Assembly (NCBI GenBank): GCA_964575975.1
Contig: CAZNTU010000023.1
Location: forward strand, 1-42,252
Origin: G963674505 sp964575975
GTDB taxonomy: Bacteria; Desulfobacterota; Desulfobacteria; Desulfobacterales; SKZT01
Direction: 5' to 3'
DNA length: 42,252 nt
The position numbers were made by a program, and so were the translations under genes. The notes under the pieces are model-generated. The model was not told the origin of the DNA, searched no databases, and saw nothing but the letters and a program-made list of their open reading frames with translations. Below, piece after piece: positions 23,473-30,848 of the stretch. How positions within the stretch are numbered: position 1 is the first letter of the stretch; every line of letters starts with the position of its first letter.

Positions 23473-24234
23473 TCAGTTTTTTTTCGTTCCGGCTTCGGCT
23501 CCGGAGTCGGTTTTGGTTTCTACGCCCAGGTTCATGGCGGCGAAATTCCAGTCGATCAAGTTGTCGACGACGGCCGCGACGTAGTCTCCTCGCCGGTTCT
23601 GGTAGTCCAGGTAGTAGGCGTGTTCCCAGACGTCGATGGTGAGGATGGGGCGCAGTCCTTGCGCGATGGGATTGTCGGCGTTCGAAGTCTTGATCGCGCC
23701 CAGTTTTTCGCCGTCGTAGACCAGCCAGGCCCATCCGCTTCCGAACTGTTCGCCCGCCGCGTTCGCCAACGCCTTCTTGCAGTTTTCCAGGCTGCCGAAC
23801 GAACTTTTGATCGTCGCCAAAAGATCGGCGGGCGGTTCTCCGCCTCCTTCCGGTTTCAAGCAGTTCCAATAAAAAGTGTGGTTCCAGGTTTGGGCGGCGT
23901 TGTTGAATATGGCGGACTTTTCAGGGGCGCCCGCAGTCTCGGCGATTATCTTTTCCAGGGGCATTTTCGCGTAGGGGGTTCTCGCGACGAGAGTGTTGAG
24001 CTTATCGACGTATCCGCTATGGTGTTTTCCGTAATGGAAGTTCACGGTACTGGCCGAGATCACCGGTTCCAGGGCGTTTTCTGGATACGGGAGCTGGGGC
24101 AGCTGGAATTTTTCGTCTTTCGGAAGACAGGAAAATCCGCCGAAGGCCAAAAAGGCAGCCGCGCCGGAGGCCGCCGCCATGAATTGCCGGCGGGACATCC
24201 CCGCGATGATTTTTTTATCGTTTTCGCCGCTCAT
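23473..24234 (-). CDS. sodB: Exported iron superoxide dismutase
   Basis: A 253-residue Fe/Mn-type superoxide dismutase that turns superoxide into O2 and H2O2. The N-terminus is a twin-arginine signal (MSRRQFMAAASGAAAFLAFG) ending at GGFSC, which might be lipidated although the lipobox is imperfect. All four metal ligands are visible: His in VNFHYGKHHSGYV, His in TWNHTFYWN, and Asp and His in DVWEHAYYLDY. The Gln in NNAAQTWNH is typical of iron enzymes. It ends in an acidic, Thr/Glu-rich tail. The start is set by AAGGAGG 5 nt upstream. A periplasmic SOD is known in Desulfovibrio and protects oxygen-exposed anaerobes. Confidence 0.94.
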   Translation of the reverse strand: MSGENDKKIIAGMSRRQFMAAASGAAAFLAFGGFSCLPKDEKFQLPQLPYPENALEPVISASTVNFHYGKHHSGYVDKLNTLVARTPYAKMPLEKIIAETAGAPEKSAIFNNAAQTWNHTFYWNCLKPEGGGEPPADLLATIKSSFGSLENCKKALANAAGEQFGSGWAWLVYDGEKLGAIKTSNADNPIAQGLRPILTIDVWEHAYYLDYQNRRGDYVAAVVDNLIDWNFAAMNLGVETKTDSGAEAGTKKN

Positions 24235-24431
24235 TATTCCTCCTTGTTTATGGACCTTCAATTAAAAATGGTTTATAGATTCGCGTACGCGCGCGCAAAA
24301 TCCGTTCGCCTGTTCTGTTTTGAACCTAATTTTTCCAGTACGGAAACGTCTTTGTCAACGCCAAAAAGAGGATGCGATTCAAAATGAATCTTGGCGCCCC
24401 ATTATTTTTATGAAATTTATTCAGATTTTTA

Positions 24432-24460
24432 TTGCACGTTTAAGCCTTTACCGATATAAA
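24432..24460 (+). promoter_or_regulatory. Sigma-70 promoter of acs
   Basis: TTGCAC (24432-24437), 17 nt, then TATAAA (24455-24460). The start point near 24467 leaves a leader of about 150 nt, which contains a small GCGGCC/GGCCGC stem at 24507-24528. The 382-nt gap between sodB and acs holds this promoter, a possible sodB -10 (TATAAA on the minus strand near 24275) and no gene that I can see. Confidence 0.6.
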
Positions 24461-24616
24461 AGCATTCTTTACAGGGTCATCAGTCTCGAGAATCGTTCGA
24501 CGACTCGCGGCCGAACCCGCTAGGCCGCCGATCCTGTCGAAGATATCGAGGGATGTCGTTTTGTTGGCCAATGGATGCTTTAACAATCAATCCAAACAAT
24601 CAATCGGAGGTTTTAC

Positions 24617-26599
24617 ATGACAGAAGTTACTTTGAAGGAAAAGTACCCCGTACCCGAAAATTTCAGAGAAAAAGCTTACATCAAAAGCTACGACGAGTAC
24701 AAAAAGATGTGGCAGGAATCGATCGACGACCCGAACGGTTTCTGGGGCAAGGTGGCCGAAGAGCAGGTTACTTGGTTCAAGAAATGGGACAAGGTGGCGG
24801 ACTTCAATTATGGAAAAACCGCCGAAGATCTGTACGTAAGATGGTTCACCGGAGGAAAGCTCAACATCTCCTACAACTGCCTCGACAGACACCTCGAGAA
24901 GAGGGGGGACCAAGTCGCCATTATTTGGGAGGGCAACGATCCCAGCGAGACCAAGAAATTCACCTACAAGCAGCTTCACCAGGAAGTTTGCAAGTTCGCA
25001 AACGTCCTGAAAAACAACGGCATCAAAAAAGGCGACGTAGTTACCTTCTACCTGCCCATGATTCCCGAATTGGCCATCGGCATCCTGGCCTGTTCCAGAA
25101 TCGGCGCGGTTCACGCGGTCGTTTTCGGCGGATTCTCCGCGGACGCTCTGGCCAGCAGAATCCAGGACTGCGAAAGCAAGCTGGTCGTATCCTGCGACGG
25201 AACCTTCCGCGGTGCCAAGGCCATTCCGCAGAAGGCCAACGCCGACACGGCGGTCAAAAATTGCCCCAGCATCAAGACCCACATCGTTGTCGACAGGGTC
25301 GGCGGCAAGGTTAAAGTGGATTGGTTCGACGGCATGGACAAATGGTACCACGACGAAGTCGCCAAGGTGGACGCCAATTGCGAGCCCGAACAGATGGACG
25401 CGACCGATCCGCTGTTCATCCTGTACACCTCCGGCTCCACCGGAAAGCCCAAGGGCGTTATGCACTGCACCGGCGGCTATCTCGTCTATACTTCCTATAC
25501 CCACAAGATGGTGTTCGATTACCATGACGGCGACATCTACTGGTGTACCGCCGACATCGGCTGGGTAACCGGACATTCCTATATCGTTTACGGTCCCTTG
25601 TGCAACGGCGCGACCTCCATTATGTTCGAGGGCGTTCCGAGCTATCCGGACTACGGCCGTTTCTGGCAGACTGTGGAAAAACACAAGGTCAACATTTTCT
25701 ACACCGCCCCCACCGCCATCAGGGCGCTGGCCAAAGAAGGCGACAGCTGGGTCGAAAAGCACGACATCTCCTCGATCAGGCTGCTGGGTTCCGTTGGCGA
25801 GCCTCTGAACCCCGAGGCGTGGAACTGGTACTACAACAAGATCGGAAGAGGCGAATGCCCCATCGTCGATACTTGGTGGCAGACGGAGACCGGCGGAATC
25901 CTGATCACGCCGCTGCCCGGCGCCATCGATATCAAGCCCGCCCAGGCGACCGTGCCGTTCTTCGGCGTGGAGCCCGCGATCGTCAACGACGACGGAAAGG
26001 AACTCGAGGGCGTCTGCGAGGGCAACTTGGTCATGAAGAGATCCTGGCCCGGCCAGATGATCGGCGTCTACAAGAACCCGCAGAGATTCTACGAGACCTA
26101 TTTCATCCAGTTCCCGGGAACCTACTGCACCGGCGACGGCTGCAAAAGGGACGCGGACAATTACTACAAGATCACCGGCCGCGTCGACGACGTCATCAAC
26201 GTATCCGGACACAGAATGGGTACCGCCGAGGTCGAGTCGGCACTGGTTTCCCATCCCTCCGTGGCCGAGTCCGCAGTCGTCGGCTATCCGCACCCAATCA
26301 AGGGCCAGTCCATCTACGCGTTCGTGACTCTGAACACCGGCGTCGAAAAAACCGATGCTCTCAAGAAAGAGCTGGTTGCTCACGTCAGAAAAGAGATCGG
26401 ACCCATCGCGACGCCCGAAATCATTCAATGGGCGGATTTTCTGCCCAAGACCCGTTCCGGCAAGATCATGAGGCGAATCCTGAAAAAGGTCGCCGCCGGC
26501 GATTTCGACCCCGCCTCCATTGGCGATACCTCCACACTGGCCGATCCCAACACCGTGGAACTGGCTATTGCGGGTGCCAAGGAAATCCAGGGAAAATAA
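24617..26599 (+). CDS. acs: Acetyl-CoA synthetase (AMP-forming)
   Basis: A 660-residue Acs that makes acetyl-CoA from acetate, ATP and CoA through acetyl-AMP, in the cytoplasm. Motifs are the P-loop-like YTSGSTGKPKGVMH, DTWWQTETGG (acetate pocket and adenine binding), YCTGDGCKRD, GRVDDVINVSGHRMGTAEVE, and PKTRSGKIMRR with the catalytic Lys616, the residue that is acetylated in regulated Acs enzymes. GGAGG lies 7 nt before the ATG. Codon choice looks more biased than that of its neighbours (runs of GGC, ACC, CTG), which suggests high expression. It has its own promoter (24432-24460) and a strong terminator (26663-26706), so it is a single-gene unit. Confidence 0.97.
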   Translation: MTEVTLKEKYPVPENFREKAYIKSYDEYKKMWQESIDDPNGFWGKVAEEQVTWFKKWDKVADFNYGKTAEDLYVRWFTGGKLNISYNCLDRHLEKRGDQVAIIWEGNDPSETKKFTYKQLHQEVCKFANVLKNNGIKKGDVVTFYLPMIPELAIGILACSRIGAVHAVVFGGFSADALASRIQDCESKLVVSCDGTFRGAKAIPQKANADTAVKNCPSIKTHIVVDRVGGKVKVDWFDGMDKWYHDEVAKVDANCEPEQMDATDPLFILYTSGSTGKPKGVMHCTGGYLVYTSYTHKMVFDYHDGDIYWCTADIGWVTGHSYIVYGPLCNGATSIMFEGVPSYPDYGRFWQTVEKHKVNIFYTAPTAIRALAKEGDSWVEKHDISSIRLLGSVGEPLNPEAWNWYYNKIGRGECPIVDTWWQTETGGILITPLPGAIDIKPAQATVPFFGVEPAIVNDDGKELEGVCEGNLVMKRSWPGQMIGVYKNPQRFYETYFIQFPGTYCTGDGCKRDADNYYKITGRVDDVINVSGHRMGTAEVESALVSHPSVAESAVVGYPHPIKGQSIYAFVTLNTGVEKTDALKKELVAHVRKEIGPIATPEIIQWADFLPKTRSGKIMRRILKKVAAGDFDPASIGDTSTLADPNTVELAIAGAKEIQGK

Positions 26600-26662
26600 T
26601 CCCGGAAAGCCGACCCTGAACAAACGGGGTTTCGGTATGTTTCAGTATTAGTTATAAATCGG

Positions 26663-26706
26663 GGGCCGGGGATTGGATCGAGCAATCTCCGGCCCTTCCT
26701 TTTTTC
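26663..26706 (+). terminator. Intrinsic terminator after acs
   Basis: GGGCCGGGGATTG (26663-26675) pairs with CAATCTCCGGCCC (26683-26695), 13 bp with one G-T pair and a 7-nt loop, followed by TTCCTTTTTT. Confidence 0.9.
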
Positions 26707-26746
26707 AAGACCGAGCGGAAAGCGAACGAAATACGGAGATGCGCGG

Positions 26747-27781
26747 ATGGAAATGGTGGATTTGAGGTCCGACACGATTACAAGACCTACCCCAGCCATG
26801 AGAAGAGCAATGGCGGAGGCCAAGGTGGGCGACGACGTGTTCGGCGAGGATCCTACTGTCAAACTGCTGGAGGAAATGGCGGCCGGGCGTTTGGGGAAAG
26901 AAGCCGGCCTGTTCGTCGCCAGCGGCACCATGGGGAACTTGGTTTGCCAGATGACCCATTGCGGAAGGGGCGACGAAATGATCCTGGGGAACCAGAACCA
27001 CATTTTTTATTACGAGCAGGGCGGTTCTGCGGCCATCGGAGGCATTCATTCCCGGACATTGCCGAACGAACCGGACGGAACCCTCGATTTGAAGGCGGTC
27101 GAAGAGGCGATACGTCCCGACAACATCCATTATCCGATCACGCGTCTTATTGTCGTGGAAAACACTCACAACAGGTGCAACGGAAGTCCGATTCCGGCTG
27201 CGTACATGCACCGTCTCGGAGACCTTGCACGCAAGAACGACGTAAAAATCCACGTGGACGGCGCTCGATTGTTCAACGCGGCCCGAGCGCTGGGGGTAAG
27301 GGCTTGGAAACTCGTGGAAAGGGCCGATTCCGTCTCCATTTGTCTGAGCAAGGGGTTGGGCGCCCCGGTCGGTTCGGTGGTCTGCGGAACAAAGGAGTTC
27401 ATTGCCACGGCGAGGAGAGTTAGAAAGGTTTTGGGGGGAGGCATGCGCCAAGCGGGAGTTCTGGCTGCGGCGGGAGTCGTCGCCTTGACCGAAATGGTGG
27501 ATCGCTTGGTCGAAGACCATGCCAACGCTCGAAAACTCGCCTGTGGCTTGTCCGAAATCAAAGGTCTGAAAATCGATCCGGATTCCGTGAAAACCAATAT
27601 CGTGTATTTCGAAATCGACAGGGAGGGCGCGACGGCCTCTCGACTTTGCGAAAAACTCGAAAAGGAAGGCGTTCGGGTTCTTCCGACGGGAGCTAACAAA
27701 CTAAGAGCGGTTACGAACTACCATATCGAGAAAAAGGGCATCGATCATGTTTTGACGATATGCAAGAGGATTTTATCGTGA
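26747..27781 (+). CDS. ltaE: Low-specificity L-threonine aldolase
   Basis: A 344-residue PLP enzyme of the threonine aldolase family, splitting threonine or allo-threonine into glycine and acetaldehyde. Family motifs are LRSDTITRPTPAMRRAM at the N-terminus, DDVFGEDPTVKLLE, ASGTMGNL, VENTHNRCNG, HVDGARLFNAA with the PLP-binding Asp, and SICLSKGLGAPVGS with the Schiff-base Lys202. The C-terminal domain is complete. The start is ATG 26747; GGAG lies about 11 nt upstream. It follows the acs terminator and is therefore a separate transcript. An inverted-repeat region begins at its stop codon. Confidence 0.93.
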   Translation: MEMVDLRSDTITRPTPAMRRAMAEAKVGDDVFGEDPTVKLLEEMAAGRLGKEAGLFVASGTMGNLVCQMTHCGRGDEMILGNQNHIFYYEQGGSAAIGGIHSRTLPNEPDGTLDLKAVEEAIRPDNIHYPITRLIVVENTHNRCNGSPIPAAYMHRLGDLARKNDVKIHVDGARLFNAARALGVRAWKLVERADSVSICLSKGLGAPVGSVVCGTKEFIATARRVRKVLGGGMRQAGVLAAAGVVALTEMVDRLVEDHANARKLACGLSEIKGLKIDPDSVKTNIVYFEIDREGATASRLCEKLEKEGVRVLPTGANKLRAVTNYHIEKKGIDHVLTICKRILS

Positions 27782-27916
27782 TTGGCAGCTCTCCGGCGGA
27801 GAGAAGGCCGGCAATCAAGAAAGCAGCGAGATTTCAGTCTTACCGGGGGAAGCGGAACGGGCCTGAAATCTTGCCCCGGTCCATGTGAACGGGGGCTGCC
27901 GCTTTCTTGATTTGCC
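27779..27916. repeat. Nested inverted-repeat region
   Basis: Beginning at the ltaE stop, TGATTG...CAATCA (27779-27817) encloses CTCTCC-GGC-GGAGAG. AGATTTCAG (27829-27837) pairs with CTGAAATCT (27863-27871), and GGCAATCAAGAAAGC (27810-27824) pairs with GCTTTCTTGATTTGCC (27901-27916) apart from one extra base. The arms nest inside one another, so the DNA or RNA could fold into a long interrupted cruciform. No T-run marks it as a simple terminator. It could be a small non-autonomous element or a structured RNA. Confidence 0.5.
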
Positions 27917-28327
27917 AGTACAGGAAGGCGAGTTGGTACAGGCAGAAAGCAAAGACACCGCGACGGACGGCCGAGAGGAAAACCGCCCGCCTATCATATC
28001 AAAAATCAGCCGGCTCCGAATATCGCCATCCTTTTTGTTGCCTTCTTTCAAGTCTTCGGACTTCGGCTGAATCTCCGTTCGCGGATGCGCCTATAAAACC
28101 GTCCGCGTTGTTTTCTTGCGCTTCTCTTTGCATTCCAGATTGAGCAATTTTCATACCAGTTGTATCGTATATCGTCCAAGTAATTGATATCAAAACAGAT
28201 CCAAGTTTTTTTCTTCATAGTTCGAATCGGACTCGAATACAAAAAAAGTTGTCGAATAAAAAGCTACAAATGTCCGCAAAACTAATAAAATCAAAAGGAT
28301 AAGCCTAGTTTACAAAGCGGGTTGTAT
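27917..28327. other. Gene-poor stretch without recognised features
   Basis: About 410 bp, becoming AT-rich after 28170. Short open frames exist on both strands, but none has both a ribosome binding site and a recognisable protein pattern. Confidence 0.5.
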
Positions 28328-28841
28328 TCACAATTCAAATTGTGGGGGTACGCTCTTTGCTCGAAGTGGCAAAATACCGTTTATGAGACAAACAATATTC
28401 GCGCCTCTTTCTTTCCATTGCTCCGGAAACGCCTCGCGAATCGTCTCCATAGCGCATCCCTCCCACTTTCCGAGATCGATCTCTCGGAATTCCTTCATGG
28501 ACCTGATTTTGGTGGTGGGTCGAATCGGTTGCGTATCGGTGTTCTTCCCTGTCGATCATAATTCCGCATCTTTGGCCAACCGATTCGACCCGCTACCCTG
28601 ATTTTCAAGCTGTTCAAGCACGCGATTATCCGGGCGGTTTCGGCGCTCCTAACAAGTCGCTCGAAAAAATGCGTTTCGGAAGACGACCTTCGAAATATCG
28701 GTTCCAGGCAAGGGCCTGCTCGCGCCCCTCGACGCTTGGCGGAATATCGGTTCGTCCGCCGATGTACGATTTCTTCGGGGGTCCGACTGATTTGCCATGA
28801 CGCAAAAGCTAAATTTTTATGTTTCGGTCGCGGCCATCCAT
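28328..28841 (-). pseudogene. Broken histidine phosphatase (phosphoglycerate-mutase-like) gene
   Basis: On the minus strand a gene start is visible: GAGAGG, then ATG at 28841, reading MDGRDRNIKI, a TAG, then LLRHGKS with the RHG catalytic motif. It continues as SYIGGRTDIPP, VEGREQALAWNRYFEGRLPK and RIFSSDLL. The frame then shifts and resumes as RSAETARIIA. A 75-bp inverted-repeat unit interrupts the gene after LKIRV. The frame resumes again as EFREIDLGKWEG and METIREAFPEQWKERGANIV, and ends early at 28328. These are consecutive segments of one histidine phosphatase. The nonsense codon (TAT/TAC to TAG would give KIYLLRHG), the frameshift, the insertion and the truncated C-terminus show it is dead. 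Its former substrate cannot be inferred. Confidence 0.78.
28517..28591. repeat. 75-bp unit with perfect 15-bp terminal inverted repeats
   Basis: GGGTCGAATCGGTTG (28517-28531) and CAACCGATTCGACCC (28577-28591) are exact reverse complements 45 bp apart. The unit falls inside the histidine-phosphatase pseudogene, between segments that are close together in intact family members, so it looks inserted. Size and ends fit a miniature palindromic element. Confidence 0.65.
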
Positions 28842-29130
28842 GCTTTTTCTTTCCTCTCGAATTGTTCAGTATTCCGGCCAGGTTTACAAGGGTGAACCGC
28901 CGAATGTCGCGTATATGCGGTGGGACAGGAAGCGTATCCAAATCTTTGAAAACCGGGTTCAAAATTTTAAACTCTTGGCGAAATTGGTCGTACGCTTTGG
29001 CAGAAGGATTTTCCGCGCGACTCGGGGCGCATGCGGTTCAAAATTATGAACAATCAACCCTTTTCGATTCCTGTGCCCGTATCCGAAAATTTTGTAAACT
29101 TCCGGCGGGCTTGGCCGTATATCATTGATA
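28842..29130. other. Unassigned stretch, possible decayed coding sequence
   Basis: The minus strand keeps an open frame (from about 29000 through 28842) reading AYDQFRQEFKILNPVF and DLDTLPVPPHIRDIRRF, then LVNLAGILNNSR. It has a protein-like composition but no start and I do not recognise it. It may be the end of another lost gene upstream of the histidine-phosphatase pseudogene. Confidence 0.3.
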
Positions 29131-29229
29131 TTACAAGACATTGACGATTTTAAAATATTTTTTGAATACTTGGCAAGGTATGGCAAGCATGTTGCAAACG
29201 ATTAAAGACAAACCTACTCCTTTCTTCAT
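29131..29229 (-). CDS. Possible 32-residue small protein
   Basis: AAGGAG lies 8 nt before an ATG on the minus strand, opening a 32-codon frame (MKKGVGLSLIVCNMLAI..., ending KIVNVL) with a hydrophobic middle and basic ends. It is antisense to the candidate small RNA 29207-29287 and covers the sigma-54-like site on the other strand. The two interpretations compete, and I favour the RNA because a terminator follows it. No homolog is known to me. Confidence 0.25.
   Translation of the reverse strand: MKKGVGLSLIVCNMLAIPCQVFKKYFKIVNVL
29181..29196 (+). promoter_or_regulatory. Sigma-54 (-24/-12) promoter
   Basis: TGGCAAG-CATG-TTGCA matches TGGCACG-N4-TTGCW at all but one position, with GG (29182-29183) and GC (29194-29195) exactly 10 nt apart. 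Transcription would begin near 29207. No protein gene follows before the terminator at 29244-29287. Confidence 0.6.
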
Positions 29230-29287
29230 CTGTTTTTCTCCTTAATGGCTGGTCGGCCAACCCCCCGACCGGCCATTTTCTTTTTTT
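29207..29287 (+). ncRNA. Candidate sigma-54-dependent small RNA
   Basis: The predicted transcript runs about 81 nt from the sigma-54 start point to the end of a strong intrinsic terminator. It has no ORF with a ribosome binding site. Its single-stranded part is pyrimidine-rich and contains ACTCCTTTC and TCTCCTTAATGG, which could pair with Shine-Dalgarno sequences (AAGGAG). A terminator on this strand with no gene in front of it is the main support. The same CTCCTT could simply be the complement of a ribosome binding site for the small minus-strand frame at 29131-29229. Confidence 0.45.
29244..29287 (+). terminator. Intrinsic terminator
   Basis: AATGGCTGGTCGG (29244-29256) pairs with CCGACCGGCCATT (29265-29277), 13 bp with one G-T pair and an 8-nt loop, followed by TTTTCTTTTTTT. 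The T-run is on the plus strand only. Confidence 0.88.
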
Positions 29288-29336
29288 CGGGATCTGAAAA
29301 TCAAGCTTTTTTTTTTCGATCCGAAAAAGAACATTA

Positions 29337-29365
29337 TTGCAATTTCCATAAATACCCAATATAGA
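29337..29365 (+). promoter_or_regulatory. Sigma-70 promoter of the NifU-like gene
   Basis: TTGCAA (29337-29342), 17 nt, then TATAGA (29360-29365). The start near 29372 would give a leader of about 90 nt before the ATG at 29461. Confidence 0.55.
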
Positions 29366-29460
29366 AATCGATTCGAAAAAAATCATGATCGACATCAGTT
29401 GGAGTCCGATCATGGTTTTTTGCATTGAAACAAACATCGGGCTAGGGACCTGCAAAAAAG

Positions 29461-29955
29461 ATGGAAAAGAAAATGAGCGAGAACGAACAGGGAAAAAAAC
29501 GGGGCAAGAAAGACGAACACGGCGAATCGGAGAGCCAGGCGGCTTTCGATTTCTGGAACAGCCATTCCGAAAGGTTTTTGGAAATGGCGTTGCGTACCGG
29601 CTATCGCGGAAGGCTGGAGCATCCGGACGCTTATGGAAAGCGAACCGGGGATTGCGGAGATACGGTGGAGTTTTTTTTGACGGTCGAGAACGAAAGCATT
29701 TGCGACATTCTTTTCGACGTGCATGGGTGTTTGAACACGACCGCCTGCGCGAACACGGTGGTCGAGCTTGCCCGCGAAAAATCGTTGGAAGAGGCTTGGA
29801 AGATCGGTCCGGAGTCCATAGAGAACTATCTGGAGACTCTTCCGCCCGACCACAGGCATTGCGCCGAGCTTGCCGCAGGAGCTTTTTACCGGGCGCTCGC
29901 CGATTATCGCGAAATGAAGCGCAGCCCTTGGAAAAAGATGTACGGAAACCGATAG
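29461..29955 (+). CDS. NifU/IscU-type iron-sulfur scaffold domain protein
   Basis: A 164-residue protein whose residues about 50-150 match the N-terminal scaffold domain of NifU or IscU. The three cluster-binding Cys positions are present: GDCGDTVEFFL, VHGCLNTTACANTVVEL and RHCAELAAGAFY. It lacks the C-terminal NifU domains and the LPPVK chaperone motif of classical IscU; the sequence here is LPPDHRHC. The first 35 residues are highly charged and look disordered. It may assemble Fe-S clusters for a dedicated target; the neighbouring DsrK and DsrO are Fe-S proteins, but that link is inference. Either of two ATGs (29461, 29473) could be the start, and neither has a strong ribosome binding site. 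The gene has its own promoter and terminator. Confidence 0.82.
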   Translation: MEKKMSENEQGKKRGKKDEHGESESQAAFDFWNSHSERFLEMALRTGYRGRLEHPDAYGKRTGDCGDTVEFFLTVENESICDILFDVHGCLNTTACANTVVELAREKSLEEAWKIGPESIENYLETLPPDHRHCAELAAGAFYRALADYREMKRSPWKKMYGNR

Positions 29956-29980
29956 GTTCCCGATTCTTTTTTTTGTTTTT
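29944..29980 (+). terminator. Intrinsic terminator overlapping the NifU-like stop
   Basis: GGAAACC, loop GATA, GGTTCCC (29944-29961) form a 7-position stem with one A-C mismatch, followed by a long T-rich run to 29980. The stop codon lies in the stem. Confidence 0.6.
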
Positions 29981-29983
29981 TGG

Positions 29984-30012
29984 TTGACATGAAAAACCAA
30001 TTTGATTATAGG
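29984..30012 (+). promoter_or_regulatory. Sigma-70 promoter of the RsbRD-dsr operon
   Basis: A perfect TTGACA (29984-29989), 17 nt, then TATAGG (30007-30012). It lies right after the terminator of the NifU-like gene and before the RsbRD_N gene and dsrMKJOP. Confidence 0.7.
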
Positions 30013-30094
30013 TTGCCCCTTAGATTATAAACTTGACCTTATTATATTGGCTCCTGTTCGAAGATCCTTCCAAGGTCGATTAGGGGAGCTTGCA

Positions 30095-30667
30095 TTGAAA
30101 TGGAAAAACTACGGGAGTTTAAGACCATCCTTGAGCGCCGCTTTCGATAAAATATTAAGTGCAAAGAGGCCCGACGTCCTGAACGAATGGTTCAAGCTGG
30201 TGATCGAAACCTATCCGGACGAAACCGCCAGGTTTTTGAAGAGCCAGAAAGATCCGTTCGCCAATCCGGTCGGGCGGGCCGTGCGAAACGGGGTCGGCGA
30301 TCTTTTCGACGAACTGGTGCGCGGTCTCGATCCGGTTGCCGCAGGCGCCTGCCTTGATCCGATGATCAGGATCAGGGCGATCCAAAATTTCACGCCATCC
30401 GAAGCCGTCGGTTTCGTTTTCATGCTGAAGAAGGTCCTGCGCGGCCTCTTGGGCAAGGAAATCGGAGATCAGAATCTGACCGGGGAACTTGAAGCGTTCG
30501 AGAGCAGGATCGACAAGCTGGCTCTGATCGCTTTTGACGTATATATGAAGTGTCGGGAAAAGATTTACGAAATCAAGGCAAACGAGTTTAGGAACCGTCA
30601 TTATAGCGCGTTTAGACGGGCGGGTTTGATTTCCGAGGTTCCGGACGATCCGGAGCGCGGACAATAA
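30095..30667 (+). CDS. RsbRD_N-domain protein preceding dsrMKJOP
   Basis: A protein of about 190 residues whose front matches the RsbRD N-terminal domain (RsbT co-antagonist N-domain): EWFKLVIETYPDETARFL, then KDPFANPVGRAV and a helical region (GDLFDELVRGLDPVAAG). The C-terminus is helical with VYMKCREKIYEIKANEFRNR. The STAS half of full RsbR proteins is absent. Such domains sense signals in stressosome systems, so this gene may be a regulator or partner for the Dsr complex. The start is uncertain. I use TTG at 30095 because GGGGAG lies 6-7 nt upstream. An ATG at 30100 has a more family-like beginning (MEKLREF) but is out of frame and meets a stop after 16 codons, so a frameshift near 30145 is possible. 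Confidence 0.7.
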   Translation: MKWKNYGSLRPSLSAAFDKILSAKRPDVLNEWFKLVIETYPDETARFLKSQKDPFANPVGRAVRNGVGDLFDELVRGLDPVAAGACLDPMIRIRAIQNFTPSEAVGFVFMLKKVLRGLLGKEIGDQNLTGELEAFESRIDKLALIAFDVYMKCREKIYEIKANEFRNRHYSAFRRAGLISEVPDDPERGQ

Positions 30668-30848
30668 TCAATGTTATTGGGCCTCTCGCATTCCGGCGGG
30701 ACTTTTTTCGGCGGCCCTTGAAATCGAATGTGCGGCTTTCGACGAAGAACACCCGGGAAATTCGTCTCAAGGCCGCATGCTCGTTTCGAGGTTCGCGGAA
30801 AATATCCGGAAGGAAGGGCGTGGGGGCCGAAAAGTGAGGTAATAGTCG

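Noticed and set aside
24320..24523. 67-codon frame before acs
   Set aside because: It contains the acs promoter, has no ribosome binding site and its translation looks random.
24561..24583. Sigma-54-like TTGGCCAATGGATGCTTT before acs
   Set aside because: GG and GC are 9 nt apart; the sigma-54 holoenzyme needs 10. A good sigma-70 promoter with 17-nt spacing exists upstream.
24587..26623. 678-codon minus-strand frame opposite acs
   Set aside because: Open only because of the strong codon bias of acs; no domain pattern and no start signals.
28736..29128. 130-codon plus-strand frame in the gene-poor stretch
   Set aside because: The opposite strand shows the recognisable histidine-phosphatase segments; this frame has no ribosome binding site or motif.
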